A stretch of DNA of 5,700 nt from an uncultured Limnohabitans sp. (GTDB taxonomy: Bacteria; Pseudomonadota; Gammaproteobacteria; Burkholderiales; Burkholderiaceae_C). Of the stretch, positions 1 to 5,700 are shown piece after piece. The DNA lies in NCBI RefSeq assembly GCF_937889215.1, contig NZ_CALBEX010000084.1:1-5700 (forward strand), given 5' to 3'. Made by a program: the position numbers and the translations under genes. The stretch's first letter is position 1; each line of letters begins with the position of its first letter. The notes beneath the pieces are model-generated. The model was not told the origin of the DNA. It made no database searches and saw only the letters and a list, made by a program, of their open reading frames with translations.

Positions 1-813
1 CAGGTCACCATCAGCGCCGGCGTGCCCACGATCTGGATGGGCCTGATCCAGCATTTGGAGCAAAACAACCTGCGTTTCAACCACATGAAATGCACCGCCG
101 TGGGCGGCTCGGCCATGCCGATGGCGCTGATCGCCAAGTTTGTCGACAAGTACGGCGTCGAAGTGCGCCACGGCTGGGGCATGACCGAGACCACCGCCGT
201 GGCCACCATGAGCAGCTTGAGCCGTGCAGACCGCCAAAAGCCTGCCGCCGAGCAGCACGCCATCGTGGCCAAGCAAGGCAAAGCGGTGTCGGGCATCGAG
301 ATCAAAATCGTCGATGAAACTGGGGCCACCCTGCCCCGCGACGGCAGCGCCCAAGGCGAGCTGATGGTGCGCGGCCAATGGATCATGGAGCGCTACTTCA
401 AGGCCGAGCAAAGCGCGCTGGTAGACGGCTGGTTCCCCACAGGCGACATCGCCACCATCGACGCGCAAGGCACCATGCAAATCCGCGACCGCACCAAAGA
501 CGTCATCAAAACCGGTGGCGAGTGGATCAGCTCCATCGATCTGGAAAACGCCGCCGTGGGCCACCCGGCTGTGGCCATGGCCGCCGTCATTGGCGTCAAA
601 CACCCCAAGTGGGACGAGCGCCCGCTGCTGTTCATCGTGCGCAAGCCAGGCCAAAACGTCGAGAAAGACGAAATTCTGGGGTTTTTGACCGAGCGCGTGG
701 CCAAGTGGTGGGTGCCAGATGATGTGGTGTTCCTGGAATCCCTGCCCGTGGGCGGCACCGGCAAGGTGCAAAAGAACGACCTGCGCAAGGAATACGGCGG
801 CGTGTTCAGCTGA
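1..813 (+). CDS. Acyl-CoA ligase (AMP-forming, AlkK/FadD-like), C-terminal part
   Basis: Partial gene, open at the left edge; 270 residues and the TGA stop at 811-813 are visible. The family activates a carboxylic acid with ATP to an acyl-adenylate and transfers the acyl group to coenzyme A in the cytoplasm. Adenylation motifs appear in the expected order (residues counted from the window edge): GWGMTE at 58-63 (acyl/adenine binding), GELMVRG at 119-125, WFPTGD at 144-149 whose Asp contacts the ribose, [16 protein letters not shown] at 162-177 covering the hinge and start of the mobile C-terminal domain, and GGTGKVQK at 251-258 containing the catalytic Lys255 (codon 763-765). The C-terminus soon after this lysine is normal, so the 3' end is intact. 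The opening [12 protein letters not shown] resembles medium/long-chain fatty acid ligases such as AlkK, which makes a fatty acid the likeliest substrate; the chain length cannot be read from this half. Alternatives are other CoA ligases of the same superfamily, for example for aromatic acids. A strong stem-loop follows the stop by seven bases. Confidence 0.92.
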   Translation, partial: QVTISAGVPTIWMGLIQHLEQNNLRFNHMKCTAVGGSAMPMALIAKFVDKYGVEVRHGWGMTETTAVATMSSLSRADRQKPAAEQHAIVAKQGKAVSGIEIKIVDETGATLPRDGSAQGELMVRGQWIMERYFKAEQSALVDGWFPTGDIATIDAQGTMQIRDRTKDVIKTGGEWISSIDLENAAVGHPAVAMAAVIGVKHPKWDERPLLFIVRKPGQNVEKDEILGFLTERVAKWWVPDDVVFLESLPVGGTGKVQKNDLRKEYGGVFS

Positions 814-820
814 CACAACG

Positions 821-856
821 CCACCTGGCCTGGGGAATCGCCCCCAGGCCAGGTGG
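821..856 (+). terminator. Strong GC-rich stem-loop after the acyl-CoA ligase gene (putative terminator)
   Basis: A perfect 15-bp inverted repeat: the arm at 821-835 (CCACCTGGCCTGGGG) pairs exactly with 842-856 across a six-base loop (AATCGC). It begins seven bases after the ligase stop codon, where an intrinsic terminator would sit. There is no run of T after the stem; GGCCCACTGG follows instead. It therefore does not fit a classical Rho-independent terminator. It may be a Rho-assisted terminator, a 3'-end stabiliser against exonucleases, or a weak terminator that lets some transcription run into the pump genes. The hairpin is read directly from the sequence; its function is inferred from its position. 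Confidence 0.55.
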
Positions 857-990
857 GCCCACTGGCGCTGATCGCCAAAGCGCCCACCAAAACACCAAAT
901 TTACCAACGAGACATCCAATGACTTGCAAATTGGATATGCTCTGCGTTGCGGCGTGGCCGCAACTTCCACCCCACCACACCTCACCCGCC

Positions 991-2208
991 ATGAACACCC
1001 GACTGACCGCTTCAGCCATTGCTGCACTCCTGCTTGTTGTTGCTGCCCACGCCGGCGCTCAAGAGGCCAAGTCTGGCGATCAACCCAAAGCCCCAGCTGC
1101 CAATGGCGCAGCACCCGCCAAACCCGGAGAAGGTGCCAAGGGCGGTGCCGGTGGCCCGCCGGGCGGCGCCCGCAGTGCGCCCCCAGCCGCGGTGAGTGTC
1201 TTCACAGTCAAACTGACCGACATCAACCAAAACCTGTCGGCGACTGGTTCAGCCGCCCCAGTGCAATCTGTTGGCGTGCGTTCACAAATCACCGCCTTGC
1301 TGGCCAACGTGCATGCGCGCGAAGGCCAAATGGTTAAAAAAGGGCAACTGTTGTTCGAACTGGACAGCCGAAGCGAACGCGCCAACCTGGCCAAAGCCCA
1401 AGCCAACCTGGCCCGCTCACAATCGAACTTGCAAGAACTTGAGCGTCAACTCACCCGCTCGCGCTCCTTGCAAGACCAATCCTTTGTGTCTGCCAGCGCC
1501 ACAGACAACATCGGTGCCCAAGTCGCCGCACAAAAGCAACAGGTCAGCGCCGATCGCGCTGCCCTGCAGGCACAAGAGCTGCAAGTCAGCCTCTACAACA
1601 TCTACGCCCCCATCGCCGGGCGCGTCGGACGCATTGACGTGGTGGCTGGCAGTTTGGTCGCCAGCGGCGTGTCTGCCGCCCCTTTGCTGACCATCACGCA
1701 AATGGACCCCATGGGTGTGGATTTCTCGCTGCCTCAAACCAATGTGGCCACCATCCGCGCCGCCGGTGTCGGTGCCACAGTGCGCATCAGCCCCAGCACC
1801 TTGAACGCAGCCCCACCGAGCAACGGCAAACTGAGCTTCATTGACAGCAGCATCAATGCCAGCACAGGCATGCTGGCTTTGCGCGCCCAAGTGCCCAACC
1901 CCAAACAAGACCTCTGGCCAGGCACCGCGGTGCGCATTGAATTACAAGCGCGCAGCCTGCCCCAAGTCGCGGTAGTGCCCCAAGCAGCAGTGATGCTGAA
2001 AAACGACAAGCGCTTTGTGTATGTGGTGGGCGAAGACAAGAAAGCCAAGCCGCAAAACGTCGACATCCTCGCCGTGATTGGCGAACGCGTGGCCGTCAAA
2101 GGTCTGAGCGCTGGCCAAAACATCGTGGTCGATGGACGGCAAAACGTGCGTCCCGGTGCGACGGTGCGCGTGATTGGCCCCGCCCTGCTCTCCGGCGCTC
2201 ACGAGTAA
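991..2208 (+). CDS. RND efflux pump periplasmic adaptor (membrane fusion protein), MdtA/AcrA-like
   Basis: A 405-residue HlyD/AcrA-family adaptor, which links an inner-membrane RND transporter to an outer-membrane channel in the periplasm. Residues 1-24 form a signal peptide (MNTR, hydrophobic [12 protein letters not shown], then AGAQ). There is no lipobox cysteine, so it should be a soluble periplasmic protein rather than a lipoprotein. Residues 25-67 are a low-complexity Ala/Pro/Gly/Lys spacer. The first lipoyl half spans about 92-128 ([17 protein letters not shown] at 109-125). A Gln/Ala-rich coiled-coil hairpin spans about 127-200. The second lipoyl half follows ([20 protein letters not shown] at 204-223), then a beta-barrel at about 238-320 and a membrane-proximal domain to the end. 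The ATG at 991 is chosen because it opens directly onto the signal peptide, although no Shine-Dalgarno sequence precedes it. In-frame starts at 919 (with GAGA at 909-912) and 937 would bury the signal peptide behind 24 or 18 extra residues. The transporter gene starts 3 bases after the stop, so the two are co-transcribed. The family is clear; the MdtA-like label rests on the partner gene and general resemblance. Confidence 0.93.
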   Translation: MNTRLTASAIAALLLVVAAHAGAQEAKSGDQPKAPAANGAAPAKPGEGAKGGAGGPPGGARSAPPAAVSVFTVKLTDINQNLSATGSAAPVQSVGVRSQITALLANVHAREGQMVKKGQLLFELDSRSERANLAKAQANLARSQSNLQELERQLTRSRSLQDQSFVSASATDNIGAQVAAQKQQVSADRAALQAQELQVSLYNIYAPIAGRVGRIDVVAGSLVASGVSAAPLLTITQMDPMGVDFSLPQTNVATIRAAGVGATVRISPSTLNAAPPSNGKLSFIDSSINASTGMLALRAQVPNPKQDLWPGTAVRIELQARSLPQVAVVPQAAVMLKNDKRFVYVVGEDKKAKPQNVDILAVIGERVAVKGLSAGQNIVVDGRQNVRPGATVRVIGPALLSGAHE

Positions 2209-2211
2209 GCC

Positions 2212-5200
2212 ATGCGCGCCACCGAAATTTTTATCCGCCGTCCTGTGATGACGGTGCTGCTCAACGTCGCCATGCTGGCCTTGGGCGCTTGGGCGCTGAG
2301 CAAAATCCCCGTCGCTGCCCTGCCCCGCTACGACACCCCCACCATCAGTGTGACGGCCAACCTCAATGGCGCCAGCCCCGAGTCCATGGCGCAGTCGGTG
2401 GCCTTGCCGCTGGAAAAGCAGTTTTCCACCATCTCGGGCATCAAGACCATCACCTCGTCGAGCACTCTCGGACGCACAGCGATCACGCTGGAGTTCAACG
2501 GTGACAAAAACATCAACGACGCGGCCGCCGATGTGCAGTCCGCTTTGTTGCTCACACAGCGCCGCTTACCGTCCGAGATGACGGAATTGCCTTCTTACCG
2601 CAAGGTCAACCCCGCTGATGCCCCGGTGTTGATCCTGGCCCTGAGTTCTGAAACGGCTGACCTGACCGCCGTGTCGCAATTTGCCGAGAACCTGGTCTCG
2701 CCCTCTCTGTCCACGGTGGACGGTGTGGCCCAAGTGTCCATCTACGGTGCACGCCGTTTTGCCGTGCGCGTCAAAGCCGACCCGATTGCCCTGGCCGCCC
2801 GCAACCTGACGCTGGACGACATCGCCACCAGCGTTCGCTCCGTCAATTCCATCACCCCCATGGGCGTGGTCAATGGCGAGAGCCAGTCGCTCATCATCCA
2901 GGCCAATACGCAACTGGCCAGTGCCAAAGAGTTCGCCAACCACATCGTGGCTGTGCGTGACGGGGTGCCGGTTTATTTGCGCGACGTGGCCCAAGTGCGC
3001 GACTCGGTCGAAGACGAAAACCGCATCGCCCGCTACAACGGTGTGCCTTCCATCATCATGGCGGTGCAACGCCAGCCCGATGCCAACACCATTGCGGTGA
3101 TCGACGCGATTCAAAAAGCCCTGCCCAACCTGCGCGATCAGTTGCCCCAGGGCGTCACGCTGCAATCGCTCAACGACCGTGGCGAATCCATCCGCGAAGC
3201 CTTGGCCGACATCTACTTCACCCTCGCACTGACCATTGGCTTGGTGGTGTTGGTGATCTTTTTGTTCTTGCGCCGCATCTCCGCCACCATCATCCCCACC
3301 TTGTCCATCCCAGTGTCCTTGGTGGGCGCGATGTCACTGCTCTATGCTTTCGACTACAGCCTGGACAACATCTCCATGCTGGGCATCACCTTGGCGGTGG
3401 GCTTGGTGGTCGACGACGCCATCGTGATGCTGGAAAACATCGTGCGTCACATCGAAAACGGCATGAAACCGTTTGATGCCGCCGTGCGGGGTGCCCGCGA
3501 AGTCGCCTTCACCATCGTGTCCATTTCGGTCTCGTTGGTGGCGGTGCTGATTCCCATCTTCTTCATGCCCGGCACATTGGGCTTGCTGTTTCACGAGTTC
3601 GCGGTCATCGTGGGCTTGGCCATTTTGGTTTCGGCCGTGGTCTCGCTGACCCTGGTGCCCATGCTGTGCAGCCGTTTTCTGAGCCACGAATCCAGCGACG
3701 CGACGCACAACAAGGGCTTGACCTTGGCCTTGACCGGCTGGTTTGACTGGCTGTTCAATAAAACACTGAACGGCTACCGCAACACCTTGGACTGGACACT
3801 GCACCACCGCTGGGTCATGTTGGTGGTCACCTTGGCCAGCTTTGCCCTGACGGCTTGGTTGTTCGTGTCCATGCCCAAAGGCTATTTTCCAGAAGAAGAC
3901 ATTGGCCAAGTCATGGCCACGATTTCGGGCCCGCAAGATGCTGGTCCGCAAACCATGCAACGCCTGATCGACGAAGTGGCCCTCAAAACCCAGGCCAATC
4001 CCGCAGTGGCCAGCATGGCCGCGATTGCCTTTGGCGGCAGCACGGGTCGGATGTTCATCACCCTCAAACCCCGCGACCAACGCCTGCCGGTCAAAGACGT
4101 GATTGGCGAATTGCGCAGAGCCACCGGCAGTGTGGCCGGGGTTCGGGTGTTTTTCACGCCGCTGCAAAACCTGCAAGTTGGCGGCCGCTTCAGCCGGGCG
4201 CGCTACCAATACACGCTGCAAAGCGTCAGCGGCGGCGACCTGGCCAAATGGTCTGAACAAGTGATGGCCGGGATGCGGGGCGACAACCGCTTCACCGACG
4301 TCAACAGCGACACAGAAAACCAAGCCCTGCAAGCCGAACTCAAGATCGACAAAACCCAGGCCCAGCTCTTGGGTGTCGACATGGGGGCCTTGCGCACCTT
4401 GCTCTACAGCGCCTATGGCGACCGCCAAGTGGGCAGCATTTACAGCGACGCCGGCACCTGGCAGGTGATCTTGTCAGTCCCCACAGAGGGCGGACAGTCC
4501 GAGCTGGACGTGCTCAAGATCCACGCCCGCACCAAGAGCGGCACCCTGGTGCCCTTGTCGGCATTCGCCACCATTGCGCGCAGCCAAGGCCCGGTGAGTG
4601 TGCAGCACCAAGGCCAGCTCGAAGCCGTCACCGTCAGCTTCAACCTGGCACCGGGCGTGCCGCTGGGCGAAGCCACGCAGGCCCTTGATGCCATGGTGGC
4701 CAAGCTCAAGATGCCCCCCACGGTGCTGACCACCTATGGCGGCGATGCCGCTGTATTCCAGTCCTCGCAGTCCTCGCAAATTTGGCTGCTGGTCGCTGCG
4801 GTGGTGGTGATTTACATATTGCTGGGCATGCTCTATGAGAGCTACATCCACCCCCTGACCATCTTGGCCGGCTTACCCTCTGCCATGGTTGGCGGCTTGG
4901 TGACGCTGCAGTTTTTTGGCAAAGACCTGACCATCATCGCGGTGATCGGCTTGCTGATGCTGATTGGTATCGTCAAGAAAAACGCCATCATGATGATCGA
5001 CTTTGCCTTGGACGCCCAACGCAACGAAGGCCTCACGCCCCAAGAAGCGATTCGCCAAGCCGCACTGCTGCGATTCAGGCCCATCATGATGACCACCTTG
5101 ACCGCCGCCATTGGTGCTTTGCCCATCGCCATTGCGAACGGTGCAGCAGCCGAATTGCGCCAACCCTTGGGCTTGGCCGTGGTGGGTGGCTTGGTGTTGT

Positions 5201-5310
5201 CTCAAGCGGTCACGCTGTACATCACGCCCGTGATTTACTTGCTGCTGGAGCGTTTTTCAGGCCAAGGGCCCATCACCACCCCAGCGCTCGATCAGCCCAC
5301 ACCGAATTGA
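2212..5310 (+). CDS. RND multidrug efflux transporter, HAE-1 family, MdtB/MdtC-like
   Basis: A complete 1032-residue inner-membrane proton/substrate antiporter, the engine of a tripartite efflux pump. It has the usual 12 transmembrane segments: TM1 about 10-30, TM2-TM6 between 335 and 486, TM7 about 533-553, TM8-TM12 between 855 and 1012. Two large periplasmic loops (about 31-334 and 554-854) form the porter and docking domains. The proton-relay residues are present: adjacent Asp401-Asp402 in TM4 (GLVVDDAIVMLENI, codons 3412-3417) and Lys922/Lys923 in TM10 (GIVKKNAIMMIDFAL). The Asp pair points to hydrophobic/amphiphilic drug exporters rather than metal exporters of the CzcA/CusA type. The stretches GMKPFDAAVRGAREVAFT, LLRFRPIMMTTL and AELRQPLG match what I recall of MdtB and MdtC better than AcrB. 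E. coli MdtB and MdtC are 1040 and 1025 residues, so the length is normal. The start follows the adaptor stop by 3 bases, with only a weak GAG ribosome-binding match. No second RND gene and no outer-membrane factor gene follow. The exported substrate cannot be deduced from the sequence. Confidence 0.96.
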   Translation: MRATEIFIRRPVMTVLLNVAMLALGAWALSKIPVAALPRYDTPTISVTANLNGASPESMAQSVALPLEKQFSTISGIKTITSSSTLGRTAITLEFNGDKNINDAAADVQSALLLTQRRLPSEMTELPSYRKVNPADAPVLILALSSETADLTAVSQFAENLVSPSLSTVDGVAQVSIYGARRFAVRVKADPIALAARNLTLDDIATSVRSVNSITPMGVVNGESQSLIIQANTQLASAKEFANHIVAVRDGVPVYLRDVAQVRDSVEDENRIARYNGVPSIIMAVQRQPDANTIAVIDAIQKALPNLRDQLPQGVTLQSLNDRGESIREALADIYFTLALTIGLVVLVIFLFLRRISATIIPTLSIPVSLVGAMSLLYAFDYSLDNISMLGITLAVGLVVDDAIVMLENIVRHIENGMKPFDAAVRGAREVAFTIVSISVSLVAVLIPIFFMPGTLGLLFHEFAVIVGLAILVSAVVSLTLVPMLCSRFLSHESSDATHNKGLTLALTGWFDWLFNKTLNGYRNTLDWTLHHRWVMLVVTLASFALTAWLFVSMPKGYFPEEDIGQVMATISGPQDAGPQTMQRLIDEVALKTQANPAVASMAAIAFGGSTGRMFITLKPRDQRLPVKDVIGELRRATGSVAGVRVFFTPLQNLQVGGRFSRARYQYTLQSVSGGDLAKWSEQVMAGMRGDNRFTDVNSDTENQALQAELKIDKTQAQLLGVDMGALRTLLYSAYGDRQVGSIYSDAGTWQVILSVPTEGGQSELDVLKIHARTKSGTLVPLSAFATIARSQGPVSVQHQGQLEAVTVSFNLAPGVPLGEATQALDAMVAKLKMPPTVLTTYGGDAAVFQSSQSSQIWLLVAAVVVIYILLGMLYESYIHPLTILAGLPSAMVGGLVTLQFFGKDLTIIAVIGLLMLIGIVKKNAIMMIDFALDAQRNEGLTPQEAIRQAALLRFRPIMMTTLTAAIGALPIAIANGAAAELRQPLGLAVVGGLVLSQAVTLYITPVIYLLLERFSGQGPITTPALDQPTPN

Positions 5311-5368
5311 CGGCGCAGCCTCCAAGCGCGAACGGTTAAACCACCGCCCGCACTTGACGCCAAGTCGG

Positions 5369-5700
5369 TCAGGCTTTGGCGCTGGGCCGCTCGTTGACCC
5401 GGTCGCGCCAAGCCTGCAAAGCCAATAAGCCCTCGTCGCCGGGCACGAACTTCATCAAGCCGCGTGCAAACTCCAGCGCACAAAAGGCGGTGATGTCGGC
5501 AATGGTGAAACGCTCGCCTGCGATCCAAGCCTGACTTTGCAGCGTTTGGTCAAACCAGCGGGCCACATCACGCACTTTCTCGGCTTGCGAGCGGCCGAAC
5601 TCAGGGAACTGTGGTTTCTCCAAAGCGGCTAAACCCGGGTGGCTGTGGCGGATCGCGTTGGCAATGCCGCCCAGCAAATACAACTCCACCTGCCGATCGG
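5369..5700 (-). CDS. Glutathione S-transferase, C-terminal part
   Basis: Partial minus-strand gene. Its stop (TCA on the plus strand) is at 5369-5371, and its 5' part runs off the right edge, so 109 C-terminal residues are visible. Glutathione transferases conjugate glutathione to electrophiles, or use it in related isomerase and peroxidase reactions, in the cytoplasm. The fragment is the all-helical C-terminal domain. Key evidence is GERFTIADITAF (FTIAD encoded at 5495-5509), in which the Thr and Asp form the N-capping box at the start of helix 6 that is conserved in this fold. Upstream are RHSHPGLAALEKPQFPEFG and ARWFDQTL, and the end WRDRVNERPSAKA is typical of proteobacterial transferases. 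The GTG at 5687-5689 (Val) is internal: the frame stays open upstream as Asp-Arg-Gln to the window edge. The N-terminal thioredoxin-like domain with the glutathione site is not in view, so the class cannot be assigned. The gene converges on the pump operon with a 58-base gap and is probably unrelated to it in regulation. Confidence 0.9.
   Translation of the reverse strand, partial: DRQVELYLLGGIANAIRHSHPGLAALEKPQFPEFGRSQAEKVRDVARWFDQTLQSQAWIAGERFTIADITAFCALEFARGLMKFVPGDEGLLALQAWRDRVNERPSAKA

Noticed and set aside
913..941. Possible promoter with TATGCT at 936-941 as a -10 box for the adaptor operon.
   Set aside because: No -35-like hexamer lies at a 16-18 base spacing (the bases around 912-919 are ACATCCAA), so the match is too weak to annotate.
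853..990. An extended adaptor reading frame beginning at a GTG at 853.
   Set aside because: It starts inside the right arm of the hairpin, has no ribosome-binding site, and adds 46 unconserved-looking residues before an obvious signal peptide.
393..1019. A minus-strand open frame of about 208 codons spanning the ligase end and the intergenic region.
   Set aside because: It overlaps the conserved ligase C-terminus antisense, crosses the hairpin, and shows no recognisable protein motifs.
3334..4428. A 364-residue open frame on the minus strand inside the transporter gene.
   Set aside because: The translation is rich in His, Gln and Gly with no recognisable fold, as expected opposite a GC-rich gene. 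The plus-strand frame encodes a fully conserved RND transporter over the same bases.
4759..4776. Tandem 9-bp repeat (CAGTCCTCG twice) encoding QSSQSS just before TM8 of the transporter.
   Set aside because: Related transporters, as I recall MdtB, have a similar Ser-rich stretch of the same length here, so it looks like ordinary sequence rather than a repeat expansion.
2212..5310. Heavy-metal RND exporter (CzcA/CusA type).
   Set aside because: TM4 carries the adjacent Asp pair of HAE-1 drug exporters, and the overall motifs match MdtB/MdtC rather than metal exporters.

Overview
The window looks like ordinary chromosome from a GC-rich Gram-negative bacterium. A betaproteobacterium of the Burkholderiales (Comamonadaceae-like) is my best guess. 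This is inferred from codon use (G/C-ending codons, but frequent TTG for Leu and CAA for Gln), from a tripartite-type efflux pump that requires two membranes, and from the protein styles. It is not proven, because there is no rRNA or other marker gene here.

Layout from left to right: (1) Positions 1-813, plus strand, hold the C-terminal 270 residues of an acyl-CoA ligase of the AMP-forming (ANL) superfamily, resembling AlkK-type medium/long-chain fatty acid ligases. Its 5' part lies outside the window. (2) Positions 814-990 are a 177-base intergenic stretch. It contains a perfect 15-bp GC-rich stem-loop just after the ligase stop, which is probably its transcription end or a 3' stabiliser, and then a leader with no convincing promoter. 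(3) Positions 991-2208, plus strand, encode a periplasmic adaptor (membrane fusion protein) with a signal peptide and an unusual Ala/Pro/Gly-rich spacer. (4) Positions 2212-5310, plus strand, encode a complete 1032-residue RND inner-membrane proton antiporter of the HAE-1 type, closest by eye to MdtB/MdtC of Escherichia coli. (5) Positions 5369-5700, minus strand, hold the C-terminal 109 residues of a glutathione S-transferase, convergent with the pump genes and cut off by the window end.

The adaptor and transporter genes are separated by 3 bases and almost certainly form one transcription unit. They would supply two of the three parts of an envelope-spanning drug/solvent-type efflux pump. 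No outer-membrane channel gene follows, so the pump must use one encoded elsewhere. Only one RND subunit is present, whereas the E. coli Mdt pump uses two. No regulator is in view. The acyl-CoA ligase and the glutathione transferase are probably independent neighbours.

I found no mobile element, CRISPR array, RNA gene or clearly undescribed system. The points worth a second look are modest: the strong intergenic hairpin and a competing pairing beside it, the uncertain adaptor start, and the missing outer-membrane partner.
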